Made by a program: the position numbers and the translations under genes. Positions 41,102 through 49,222 of a DNA stretch of 64,000 bases are shown here, piece by piece. The stretch's first letter is position 1, and every line of letters begins with the position of its first letter. This stretch comes from an uncultured Lachnospiraceae bacterium (GTDB lineage: Bacteria > Bacillota > Clostridia > Lachnospirales > Lachnospiraceae). Where the stretch lies: contig CACZLA010000005.1 of the NCBI GenBank assembly GCA_902781895.1, positions 1 through 64,000 of the forward strand, read 5' to 3'. The notes below the pieces were generated by a model that saw nothing but the letters and a program-made list of their open reading frames with translations, was not told the DNA's origin and ran no database searches.

Positions 41102-44050
41102 GTGAAGAGACCGCTACTTACGGCCGGTGTGATGTTCGTTTTGGGTGAACTAATATACCGGCTGGCGCAGAATAGTTTTGCGTATTCTGCAGGGATTATT
41201 ACTTTAATAGTTTTGATTCTGGTAAGCAACATTCTCAGGCAAGAAAAAAAATGCTTGAGTATGTTGCTTTTTTTGTGCCTTCCTATGGGAGCGTTGTGGG
41301 GATATGGATATTACTCGGATAGCGGAAGATTGACCGAGCTTGCGGAGTCCCGTGAGAAGGTATGTGTTTCTGCATACATTTATAAATCAGAGAAAACAGA
41401 AAGTGGCGTTAGGCTGATGCTGGAATGCGATGACGGAAGGATGCTGGCGTATGTGAAGACGGAAAATGCAGATAAGAAATATACAGATAAAAAATATAAT
41501 GCGGAGAAGATAGAGAATAAAAAAAACACAGAGAAAACAGAAGATTCAGATAATACGAAGTTGACGAAAAAGAAGAATATGAATCCGGAAGGAGATATAG
41601 ATGGTATAAGAAGATATCTCCCGGGTAAATATATAAAAATAACAGGAACTTTGCAGGAAATAAAAGGCAGTACAAATCCCGGAAGCATGGATAGCCGGGA
41701 ATACTATGCCGGACTTGGTGTGGAATGCGAGATAGTTCCCGATAGCGTTGAGATAGACCCAACGAGAGAGAATAAGTTCAGAGTTTTTCTAAGCGGGATG
41801 AGACTAAAGCTAGGGGATACTATTGATGAATATTTTGGTGCTGAGGATGGAGCAATACTTAAGACAATGATTCTGGGAGACAGATCTGATATAAGCAGTG
41901 ACACCAAGCTGCTTTTTCAGAGAAGTGGTATAGCGCATATTCTTGCCATATCAGGACTACATGTGGGTTTGATAGCAGGAATATTCTCATGGCTTCTTGC
42001 TCTTTTGAGGATAAGAAAGAAAAAGGCGTGTGTTATAGTTTGTATCTTCATTATCGTATATGGCCTATTTACCGGATTTTCGCCGGCAACGACAAGGGCG
42101 GTAATTATGGTAGTGATTCTTAAGATGTCATTTGTGTTTGGCAGATCTCCGGATATTCCCACGAGTATGATAGAAGCCCTTCTGATAATGATGATAATAA
42201 ATCCTGACTGCATATTTTCAACAGGACTACTGATGAGCTTTGCAGCCATTTTGGGCGTTCATACCGGAATGGTTTTTTATGATGTGATCTTCGGGAAGGA
42301 AAGATTTCTCAAGCTGCCCGAAAGGATGAGGGGATATATGAAGAAGTACTCAGCCGGACTTCTGTCAGTGCTGTCTATAAACATCTGGATGCTTCCGCTG
42401 ATCATCAGTGGATATTATGAGGTTCCTGTTTATGCCATTGCACTTAATTTCATTATCATTCCATTACTCACGATAGTTGTTGCCGGTGGGATGTTTGTTG
42501 CTGTGCTTGGTTATATTGCCGGTAATCTATATCCCATAAGGATGGTCTGTCTCGGGGTCAGGTACATATGTTCCCGGATTATCGGATTTTATAAGATGAT
42601 GTGCGGGCTGTTTTTGAAGCTGCCGGGCTCGGTGATCATAACGGGGCATATGAAACTGTGGCTGATGATTACATTTTACTTATGTGTAAGTCTGATCCTG
42701 TTTTGCGTTTACAGGAGGTTGAGGAGAGACAGGGATAGGGTGAAAGGATTAAGTGTTGATAAAGGTAAAAAAGGAAGACGTATAAGAGATGGTAAAAGAA
42801 GGATAGGTGAAAGTGAGGGAAGTAGTAACAATTATTTGAGAAGATATATGAAAGTCGTAATAGTTCAGGTTACTTTAATGATTGTGATGATCGCACTTAC
42901 ATGGTTTGTTAATAAGAGAAGTGAGGCAGTTGTATTTCTGGATGTCGGGCAGGGTGATGGTTCTATCATTCACACAGCTGATAGGAATTATATCGTTGAC
43001 TGCGGATCATCGTCGAGTGATAAGGTCGGACAATATGTGCTGCTTCCGGCGTTAAAGTATTACGGAGTGAGCAGGGTGGATATGATTTTTATTTCTCATA
43101 CTGACGCGGATCACGTGAACGGGATTATATATCTTCTGGAGAATAAGGAAAAGTATGGCGTTGAAGTCGGAGGAGTTGCATTTGCCAAAGGAACGATGCG
43201 TGATGAAGTGTATGAACGAATTGAAACACTTGTGGGAGAAGAAAACATTTTGGAACTTCAGGAAGGAGATGTGGTGGAAGATGAAATTGAAGTTTTGTAT
43301 CCAACCCGTGAGATTGCGGAGAGTGTTGACGGGGATAAATACGGAGGCGATTCCGTGGATGATTCCAGAGACGGTTTTGAGAGTGATTCCGGAGGTGATT
43401 CCGTGGATGATTTTTGGAGTGATTCCGGAGGTGATTCCGTGGATGATTTTTGGAGTGATTCCGAAGATGATTCCGTGGATGATTTTTGGAGTGATTCCGT
43501 GGATGATTTTTGGAGTGATTCCGGAGGTGATTCCGGAGATGATTCCGTGGATGATTTTTGGAGTGATTCCGGAGATGATTCTTTGAGTTATTCCAAGGAG
43601 GTTGCGAGTCATAGCGGAAACGATTATTCGCTTGTTTTGAAGTATGTAAATAAGGGTATTGAAGCTGATGATGAAGCTGATGATGAAGCTGATGATGAAG
43701 TTGATGATGAAGCTGATGATGAAGCTGTTGTTGCTTTAGAAAAGAACGCTAATAAGAATTCGGATTTTGAGATTTTATATACCGGAGATATCGGTTCAGA
43801 AGTTGAAAAGAAGATACATTTTACGGATGACCATCAAAGAAAAAGAATTCTAAAATGTGCACACCATGGTTCAAAGTATTCATCATCTGAAGAGTTTATT
43901 GAAGGCTATGATCCGGACATAGCGGTTATATCCTGCGGAAAGAACAACATGTATGGCCATCCTGCTCCGGAAACTCTGGAAAGATTGAAAGAAGAAGGAA
44001 GCTTCATATATCGTACGGATCTGGATGGAGCGGTGATTATTGAATATTGA
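41102..44050 (+). CDS. comEC: DNA uptake channel ComEC/Rec2 with a repeat-rich insertion
   Basis: The protein has 982 residues; the usual length is 700-800. The N-terminal part has membrane helices and the DUF4131/OB-like domain, with a Lys/Asn/Glu-rich insertion at about 125-165. The competence membrane core (ILAISGLHVGLIAGIFSWLL, GLFTGFSPATTRAVIM) spans about 270-540. The C-terminal metallo-beta-lactamase-like domain starts FLDVGQGDGSIIHTADRNYIVDCG and holds SHTDADHVNG (about 665). Between that and the closing LYTGDIGSEVE and CAHHGSKYSSSEEF there is an acidic repeat region (about 750-876). The channel carries single-stranded DNA into the cell. GTG 41102 is the start. Confidence 0.93.
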   Translation: MKRPLLTAGVMFVLGELIYRLAQNSFAYSAGIITLIVLILVSNILRQEKKCLSMLLFLCLPMGALWGYGYYSDSGRLTELAESREKVCVSAYIYKSEKTESGVRLMLECDDGRMLAYVKTENADKKYTDKKYNAEKIENKKNTEKTEDSDNTKLTKKKNMNPEGDIDGIRRYLPGKYIKITGTLQEIKGSTNPGSMDSREYYAGLGVECEIVPDSVEIDPTRENKFRVFLSGMRLKLGDTIDEYFGAEDGAILKTMILGDRSDISSDTKLLFQRSGIAHILAISGLHVGLIAGIFSWLLALLRIRKKKACVIVCIFIIVYGLFTGFSPATTRAVIMVVILKMSFVFGRSPDIPTSMIEALLIMMIINPDCIFSTGLLMSFAAILGVHTGMVFYDVIFGKERFLKLPERMRGYMKKYSAGLLSVLSINIWMLPLIISGYYEVPVYAIALNFIIIPLLTIVVAGGMFVAVLGYIAGNLYPIRMVCLGVRYICSRIIGFYKMMCGLFLKLPGSVIITGHMKLWLMITFYLCVSLILFCVYRRLRRDRDRVKGLSVDKGKKGRRIRDGKRRIGESEGSSNNYLRRYMKVVIVQVTLMIVMIALTWFVNKRSEAVVFLDVGQGDGSIIHTADRNYIVDCGSSSSDKVGQYVLLPALKYYGVSRVDMIFISHTDADHVNGIIYLLENKEKYGVEVGGVAFAKGTMRDEVYERIETLVGEENILELQEGDVVEDEIEVLYPTREIAESVDGDKYGGDSVDDSRDGFESDSGGDSVDDFWSDSGGDSVDDFWSDSEDDSVDDFWSDSVDDFWSDSGGDSGDDSVDDFWSDSGDDSLSYSKEVASHSGNDYSLVLKYVNKGIEADDEADDEADDEVDDEADDEAVVALEKNANKNSDFEILYTGDIGSEVEKKIHFTDDHQRKRILKCAHHGSKYSSSEEFIEGYDPDIAVISCGKNNMYGHPAPETLERLKEEGSFIYRTDLDGAVIIEY
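43350..43731 (+). repeat. In-frame tandem repeats inside comEC
   Basis: From 43350 to about 43590, variants of gattccgtggatgattttt plus ggagtgattccggaggt repeat several times and encode DSVDDFWSDSGG units. From 43662 to 43731 a 12-base unit gatgatgaagct repeats about five times and encodes ADDE units. All units are multiples of three, so the reading frame is kept. The opposite strand and another plus frame also stay open as a side effect. Confidence 0.9.
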
Positions 44051-44059
44051 ATGATCAAG

Positions 44060-44585
44060 AGGTTGAGGAGGAAAAAGCAACAAAAAAGAAAGAAAAGGCG
44101 AAAAGTGTTGCCAGAGGGGTTGAAAACAGGTGGTCGAAAGGAGGGAAAAGCAACAAAAAAGAAAGAAAAGGCGAAAATTGTTGCCGGAGAGGTTGAAAAC
44201 AGGCGGTCGAAAGGAGGGAAAAGCAACAAAAAAGAAAGAAAAGGCGAAAAGTGTTGCCGGAGAGGTTGAAAATAGGCGGTTGAGAGTAGGGAAAAGCAAC
44301 AAAAAAGAAAGAAAAGGCGAAAAGTGTTGCCGGAGAGGTTGAAAATAGGTGGTTGAGAGGAGGAAAAAGCAACAAAAAAGAAAGAAAAGGCGAAAATTGT
44401 TGCCGGAGAGGTTGAAAATAGGTGGTCGAAAGGAGGAAAAAGCAACAAAAAAGAAAGAAAAGGCGAAAAGTGTTGCCAGAGGGGTTGAAAACAGGCGGTC
44501 GAGAGGAGGGAAAAGCAACAAAAAAGAAAGAAAAGGCGAAAAGTGTTGCCAGGGGGGTTGAAAACAGGCGTTTGAGTGGGGGGCA
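44060..44585 (+). repeat. 73-bp tandem array, seven copies
   Basis: The motif gcaacaaaaaagaaagaaaa begins at 44077, 44150, 44223, 44296, 44369, 44442 and 44515, so the period is exactly 73 with no slippage. Each unit also has gcgaaaa-tgttgcc, a gaggggttgaaaa part and a gg-ggtcgaaagga part; copies differ at a few positions. Within each unit GCAACA and TGTTGC form an inverted pair 23 bases apart. The array starts about ten bases after the comEC stop. Open frames on both strands here arise from the repeat and are not credible genes. Confidence 0.95.
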
Positions 44586-44679
44586 GGCGTCTTAGTTATA
44601 GTGAGGGATGGTATGGATATAGTAATCAATAGTAAGGGGTAGTGACGAATAGTAAGGAATGGATGTTTAGATTATTTGT

Positions 44680-44826
44680 ATGATTAAAATGATTGAAATG
44701 ATTGAAATGATTAAAATGATTGAAATGATTGAAATGATTGAAATGATTGAAATGATTGAAATGATTGAAATGATTGAAATGATTGAAATGATTGAAATGA
44801 TTGAAATGGTTAAAATGAATAAATGA
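44680..44826 (+). repeat. 9-bp tandem array, 15 copies, readable as a Met-Ile-Glu peptide
   Basis: From 44680 to 44814 the unit ATGATTGAA repeats 15 times; changes are GAA to AAA in three or so units and one ATT to GTT. Read from 44680 it is an open frame of 48 codons, (Met-Ile-Glu/Lys)n, ending ATG AAT AAA TGA at 44824-44826. No ribosome site precedes it. It ends seven bases before the ribosome site of the nuclease-like gene. The 44586-44679 stretch between the two arrays shows nothing I can name. Confidence 0.85.
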
Positions 44827-44845
44827 TTTTGAAAGGAGCTATGCT

Positions 44846-45673
44846 TTGATAAGGATTGAAGAGATAGAAAGTGAGATGAAATTTTATCAGGATTATTATG
44901 ATAAGGTATCGGCAGAATTGAAAGGACTTAAAAAGAAGTTGCCAGACGGAGCAAGATTGCATGCGATAAAACATGGAAATACATATCAGTACTATGTTAG
45001 ATGGAATGGACCAAAAAAAGAAAGAGAATATATAAGTAAAGATGAAATTGAGAAAGCAAAGATTTTAGCCCTGATTGAATATTATGAAAAATTATCGGAG
45101 AAATTGCAACAGGACATAAAATGTTTGGGTAAGTTAAAAGAAACATGGTCAGGAGATCCTTTTAATTGGGTTGAGGAAAATATGAGTCGAGGGAAATATG
45201 CCTTAGTACCTCCTGTATACTGTGATGATACGAGTTACATACGGGAATGGAAAGAACAGACATATGAAAAAATGTCATTTAAGGAGAATTCGCCGGAGTT
45301 TTTTACTAGGCAAGGAGTTAGAGTTCGGTCGAAATCGGAGATGATAATTGCTGATATGCTAGATGAGATAGAGATTCCATTTCTATATGAGAAACCTCTT
45401 AAGTTGGGGACGTGGACGATTCATCCTGATTTTACCCTGCTGGATATTAAAAATCGGCGCGAAATATACTGGGAACACTTTGGGATGATGGATGATATGG
45501 ATTATAGAAATGATGCTTTTTTAAAGATGAGTAAATATGAGGAGTATGGATTCTATCAGCACGACAGATTGATTTGGACTTTTGAGACGGGGAAGCAACC
45601 GCTTAACACAAAAGTGCTGAGAAAAATGATTTCGCAATTTGCAAAAACGCTTGGTTATGAAAGAAGATATTAA
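44846..45673 (+). CDS. PD-(D/E)XK nuclease-like hypothetical protein
   Basis: The protein has 275 residues from TTG 44846, with AAAGGAG at 44832-44838. Residues 1-100 are mainly helical and charged, with a long coiled start. Around 165-215 the pattern VRSKSEMIIADMLDEI, IHPDFTLLDI and IYWEHFGM gives a Glu, an Asp after a Pro-like turn and a Glu-x-His, which fits a PD-(D/E)XK nuclease core. The rest (YGFYQHDRLIWTFE) is strand and helix. The target is unknown; no methylase or restriction partner is near. It lies directly behind the tandem arrays. Confidence 0.65.
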   Translation: MIRIEEIESEMKFYQDYYDKVSAELKGLKKKLPDGARLHAIKHGNTYQYYVRWNGPKKEREYISKDEIEKAKILALIEYYEKLSEKLQQDIKCLGKLKETWSGDPFNWVEENMSRGKYALVPPVYCDDTSYIREWKEQTYEKMSFKENSPEFFTRQGVRVRSKSEMIIADMLDEIEIPFLYEKPLKLGTWTIHPDFTLLDIKNRREIYWEHFGMMDDMDYRNDAFLKMSKYEEYGFYQHDRLIWTFETGKQPLNTKVLRKMISQFAKTLGYERRY

Positions 45674-45818
45674 GGCGTGTTTTCGGACACTTTTATGACG
45701 AGATTTGTATAGTAAGAAAATAGGTGTTAGGTTATAATGGGAAATGTATTATGTGTTGGTATAAGATATGGTTCGAGGGGAACTATATTTCGATTTAATT
45801 TTTATAGGGGATTGTTAT

Positions 45819-46235
45819 ATGAATGATTGGATAATAAAGCATAATGAATTAACAGCACAGGAGTTTATTCATATGTGGGAATCTGTATGGGGTGAAGGTC
45901 CATCTTTAGAACAGACAAAGCTTGCGATGAATAATACTCTGTTTAGAGTTTCGATATTTGATGGAGAAAAGATTATTGCTATGGCAAGAGTTATTGGGGA
46001 TATGGGGCTTAGTTACTATATTAAAGATGTTATAGTATTGCCTGAATACCAGGGAAAAGGTATTGGCAGAATTCTGATTAATGAGCTGCTTAAGTTTATT
46101 AATGAACATGGTGTTCCTGATACACATATATTTGTTGAACTATGTGCTATGCCGGATAAGATACCATTTTATGAAAGGTTCGGCTTCTCTGCCAATGAGG
46201 CTCAGAGGTTGAGGATAATGTATCATGTAGATTGA
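45819..46235 (+). CDS. GNAT family N-acetyltransferase
   Basis: The protein has 138 residues from ATG 45819, which has AGGGGA eight bases upstream. The frame extends to 45768 without a ribosome site. The acetyl-CoA motif is VLPEYQGKGIGRILINELLKFI (shown in part: QGKGIG), with the preceding strand SYYIKDVIV and the closing PFYERFGFSANE. It transfers an acetyl group to a small amine or a protein end; the substrate is unknown. It lies 28 bases before the deaminase gene. Confidence 0.88.
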   Translation: MNDWIIKHNELTAQEFIHMWESVWGEGPSLEQTKLAMNNTLFRVSIFDGEKIIAMARVIGDMGLSYYIKDVIVLPEYQGKGIGRILINELLKFINEHGVPDTHIFVELCAMPDKIPFYERFGFSANEAQRLRIMYHVD

Positions 46236-46263
46236 TATTCCAGGATATTGTAAAGGAGAAGAA

Positions 46264-46764
46264 ATGGTAATAACAAATTCAAATGAAGATAGAGTTACCA
46301 AAATTGATACATATTTAAATGCAGCTGAAGTATTTGCTTATCGCAGTACTTGTATAAAAAGAAAATATGGAGCCGTTATAGTAAAAGATGATGCCGTGAT
46401 TTCTACCGGATATAATGGTGCTCCAAGAGGAAAGAAGAATTGCTGTGATATTGGATATTGTCCAAGAAAGGAAAAGAATCTGCATCAAGGTCAAGGATAT
46501 GATATATGCAGAGCTGTTCATGCGGAGGCGAACGCATTACTTAACTGTTCCAGAGAACAGACGATAGGAGCTGATCTATATCTAACAGGTATTAATCCGG
46601 AAGATAGTTCAATTCATGAAGCTAATCCATGTCCGCTATGCGCCAGGATGATCATTCAGGCAGGTATTAATAATGTCTATCTTCGTATTGGCAAAGGCGT
46701 TGGAGAATATAAAGTTGTGCCTGCTGAGAAATTATGTTGGGTTGTAGGAAACGACAATGACTAA
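46264..46764 (+). CDS. Deoxycytidylate deaminase family protein
   Basis: The protein has 166 residues. The zinc site is complete: RAVHAEANALL (His-Ala-Glu) and NPCPLCARMII (Pro-Cys-x-x-Cys). The extra CCDIGYCPRKEKNLH segment before it carries the additional Cys and His found in ComEB/dCMP deaminases. The reaction is dCMP to dUMP, feeding thymidylate synthesis. AAGGAGA lies before ATG 46264. The stop overlaps an alternative start of the following pseudogene. Confidence 0.9.
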   Translation: MVITNSNEDRVTKIDTYLNAAEVFAYRSTCIKRKYGAVIVKDDAVISTGYNGAPRGKKNCCDIGYCPRKEKNLHQGQGYDICRAVHAEANALLNCSREQTIGADLYLTGINPEDSSIHEANPCPLCARMIIQAGINNVYLRIGKGVGEYKVVPAEKLCWVVGNDND

Positions 46765-46777
46765 AGGAATAAAGAAA

Positions 46778-47107
46778 ATGAAAGTAAAGATAGCTTTTGT
46801 ACAGCTTCTTCCCGGTAGGAATTTAAGTGAGAGCATTTTTGTGAAACAGTTTCCGGAAAGTGCGCGGATTCTAATGCTGAAAGGAGCAGAACTCCTTTTG
46901 GTTCCTAATGCATGTCCGATGGAATTGAATCGACTCTCACAACTTCGGGGTAGAGCCTATGAAAATATGCTGGCTATTGCCACTTGCAATTATCCGTCGC
47001 CTTATCCTGATTGCAATGGACATTCAACTCTGTTCGATGGCGTTATATATCTTCCGGAACTTTCCGGTTCAAGGGATATATGTGCTAATTCGCTTTTGCT
47101 GGGATGA
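46778..47107 (+). pseudogene. Carbon-nitrogen hydrolase (nitrilase family) with internal deletion
   Basis: From ATG 46778 the frame reads KIAFVQLLPGRNLSES, the family's first strand. It then jumps directly to FPESARILMLKGAELLLVPNAC, RGRAYENMLAIATCNY and CNGHSTLFDGVIYLPE, which lie near the end of normal members. The middle, with the catalytic Glu and Lys and probably over 100 residues, is missing; the Cys region is displaced (VPNACPME kept). The C-terminus also ends early at SGSRD. At 109 residues it is well under half the usual length. It cannot be active. AAAGGA precedes the start. Confidence 0.75.
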
Positions 47108-47159
47108 TGTGATAGAACGTTATATTTCAGGATAATCAAATAATGGAGAGATGTGGATT

Positions 47160-47774
47160 ATGGTAAATGAATTTGAATGGAATAGAATGATAGCCGGCAA
47201 ACTATACTCGCCGTTTAAGGTCGGTTCAGATGCATGGAGTAAGGTGCATAAGGCTCAGAAGGATTTCAATGATTCTGAGTTTTGGCATGACAGAGAACCT
47301 TTGAAAAGACTTATGAAATGCTTTGGAAGTGCGCCCGAGGATATGGTACTTACTCCTCCGGTATATTTTGATCATGGAGATAGGGTGTTCTTTGGAAAAC
47401 ATTTTTATGCAAATACAGATCTGACGATTCTTGATGAGAATTACGTGCGTTTTGGTGACAATGTTTTTCTTGCACCACATGTGAGCATATACACAGCCGG
47501 ACATCCGATAGATGCCGAGATAAGAAATACAGAGGTTGAGTATGCCAAGCCTGTTACCATCGGATCCAATGTTTGGATTGGAGGAAATGTTGTTATCAAT
47601 CCGGGCGTGACGATTGGTGATGACGTTGTTATAGGATCCGGATCAGTTGTTACTAAAGATATTCCCAGCCATTCTGTGGCGGCCGGTAATCCGTGTAAAG
47701 TAATACGAGCTATCACGCAGGAGGATCACGAACGGTGGAAAAGAGAATATGATGAGTATATTCGACGAAGCTAA
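47160..47774 (+). CDS. Sugar O-acetyltransferase, maltose/galactoside type
   Basis: The protein has 204 residues from ATG 47160; GGAGAG nine bases upstream favours this over ATG 47151. The N-terminal MAC domain (EWNRMIAGKLYSPF) is followed by a left-handed beta-helix of hexapeptide repeats with the catalytic His in FLAPHVSIYTAGHP and the repeats VTIGSNVWIGGNVVINPGV, then SHSVAAGNPCKVIR. It moves acetyl from acetyl-CoA to sugars. It is a common single-gene detoxifier. Confidence 0.93.
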   Translation: MVNEFEWNRMIAGKLYSPFKVGSDAWSKVHKAQKDFNDSEFWHDREPLKRLMKCFGSAPEDMVLTPPVYFDHGDRVFFGKHFYANTDLTILDENYVRFGDNVFLAPHVSIYTAGHPIDAEIRNTEVEYAKPVTIGSNVWIGGNVVINPGVTIGDDVVIGSGSVVTKDIPSHSVAAGNPCKVIRAITQEDHERWKREYDEYIRRS

Positions 47775-47997
47775 AACTATAGCGATAGGAGCAAAATAAC
47801 TCAGAATATAATCGGGTTTCTCGAAAGACAATCGAAGAAAACTAATCTGTTGTAAATCACTTATTTGTGTTATTATGTATGGCGGTGATGTGAGGCATCG
47901 TTATTGAGTTTCAGTGAAGTGAGGTGCAGGTATTATTTTAGCGTCTCAAAACCATGAGAGAATATCTGAGAGAAAGGAAATAACCCAATTGACAGCA

Positions 47998-48031
47998 GAT
48001 AATCCGATTGTCAACGTATAATCGGATTATC
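47998..48031 (+). promoter_or_regulatory. Perfect 12-bp inverted repeat upstream of a membrane gene
   Basis: GATAATCCGATT and AATCGGATTATC are exact complements around ten bases. TATAAT (48017-48022) spans the junction of loop and right arm. A third, imperfect copy (gataattggattat) follows. TTGACA at 47989-47994 is 22 bases from the TATAAT, too far for an ordinary promoter. It may be an operator. The remaining 47775-47997 stretch shows nothing clear. Confidence 0.45.
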
Positions 48032-48058
48032 AATAGATAATTGGATTATATGTGAAGC

Positions 48059-48691
48059 GTGAATAAGAAACGGATAATCATTAGTAGGATTGCTTTTGCC
48101 ATCGGGGTGGTCGCAGTTATAATGTCGAGGATTCACCCGGGAAGGTATTTGTTTGATGCTCAGGCATATTGGCATGGTTATAATGGAGTTTTCTGGGATA
48201 CAGTTTTTGTTGGGGTATTTTGCTTGTGCGGTATTATATGCTCAGCGAATCTTTTTTTTGAGAGCAGAAAATCCGTTGTTAAGATATGCATGACCGTGCT
48301 TATTGCAGCATGCTTTGTCTGCTTTAGTTATCTGATGTTATCGCTGATTGGTAATCATGATAAAATGTCGAAGAAGGTTGTCTTCGTAAGTGATGACGGA
48401 ACCCGTGAGATAATAGATGCGGGAGGCGATGTTGATTCAAATGGAAATTCAAGCGGGTTTAAGCATTATGCAACTACATTTAAAGATGATAAGGTTTATT
48501 TTTTCAGAGCTTTCTATACATATGAAGAAGATTTTACCCCTCAGATAAAATGGTATGAAGACGGTTTCTGGGTAAGTGCATATTGTCCGGAGGATAAATC
48601 CGGTGATGTGAGTCTTGTACCGGAATCTACGGAAGCACTCGCTTTTAGATATGAAAAACGAGATGATGGATTTTTCTTTTTCTATGATTGA
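48059..48691 (+). CDS. Hypothetical membrane protein, 210 aa
   Basis: GTG 48059 is the start. Three membrane helices (about 8-24, 48-66, 75-97) are followed by an exposed C-terminal domain of about 110 residues with beta-like strands (KKVVFVSDDGTREIID, DDKVYFFRAFYTYEEDF, KWYEDGFWVSAYCPED). I do not recognise a family. The 5' region has the inverted repeat at 47998-48031. It may be co-transcribed with the small lipoprotein gene 55 bases behind. Confidence 0.6.
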   Translation: MNKKRIIISRIAFAIGVVAVIMSRIHPGRYLFDAQAYWHGYNGVFWDTVFVGVFCLCGIICSANLFFESRKSVVKICMTVLIAACFVCFSYLMLSLIGNHDKMSKKVVFVSDDGTREIIDAGGDVDSNGNSSGFKHYATTFKDDKVYFFRAFYTYEEDFTPQIKWYEDGFWVSAYCPEDKSGDVSLVPESTEALAFRYEKRDDGFFFFYD

Positions 48692-48746
48692 ACAGGTTTT
48701 TAATTTAAAAAAATAAACGGAGAAAAACAGCAAGGAGAAAAACAGC

Positions 48747-49145
48747 ATGGAGAGAAAAAATATGAAAAGAATAGTGTGCATATTACTTACAGTTCTAGTT
48801 CTGACAGTATTGACAGGCTGCGGATCGGATTCAAAGGATGCTGATGGTAATGCAAGGATTACTTCGAAGTGGAAACTGATAGAGATGTCAGTAAATGGAA
48901 GCACTGATACAGATGAGACATTTCTGGCCATGGAAGAGGCTCCGAAATTTACATGTGATGATGGAAAAACCTTTGTGTTCTCGAATATGAAAAAATCACA
49001 CTCCGGTAAGCTTCAAGAGGATGAGGATGGATATACTTTGAAATTTGATGACAAAACAGTGGATATGAAAGCGGTTATAGATGGAGATAAATTGACAATT
49101 ACTATTCCCAATAAAACCACGAAACTCGTTTTTGAGGCGGAGTAA
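48747..49145 (+). CDS. Small lipoprotein, 132 aa
   Basis: The signal peptide has lipobox LTGC (about residues 22-25), so the protein is exported and anchored. The remaining 105 residues form a single domain that reads SKWKLIEMSVNGS, FTCDDGKTFVFSNM, LQEDEDGYTLKFDD and VIDGDKLTITIP, a small lipocalin-like or beta-barrel pattern found in many Clostridial lipoproteins. Two starts are possible (48747 with AAGGAG, 48762 with GGAGAG). Function unknown. Confidence 0.7.
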   Translation: MERKNMKRIVCILLTVLVLTVLTGCGSDSKDADGNARITSKWKLIEMSVNGSTDTDETFLAMEEAPKFTCDDGKTFVFSNMKKSHSGKLQEDEDGYTLKFDDKTVDMKAVIDGDKLTITIPNKTTKLVFEAE

Positions 49146-49222
49146 ACCACGAAATAAAAATACATATCAGAGTGGAATCGCAAAAGAAGTAATAAGCGAA
49201 GAATCTTATAAAAAGGAAAAAT

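Noticed and set aside
43052..43612. 186-codon minus-strand frame and a 143-codon plus frame with repeated Ile/Pro/Gly or Trp/Met/Phe units inside comEC
   Set aside because: They are side effects of in-frame repeats in comEC, which has clear family motifs in its own frame.
44060..44585. Possible CRISPR array
   Set aside because: Units are contiguous 73-base copies without unique spacers, and no cas gene is present.
43883..44629. 248-codon open frame on the minus strand rich in Phe, Leu and Ser, and several shorter frames on both strands in the 73-bp array
   Set aside because: All follow from the 73-base repeat, whose phase rotates through three frames; the composition mirrors the purine-rich plus strand and there is no ribosome site.
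47989..48022. TTGACA and TATAAT as a normal promoter for the gene at 48059
   Set aside because: The spacing is 22 bases, outside the usual 16-19; kept only as a possible regulatory site.
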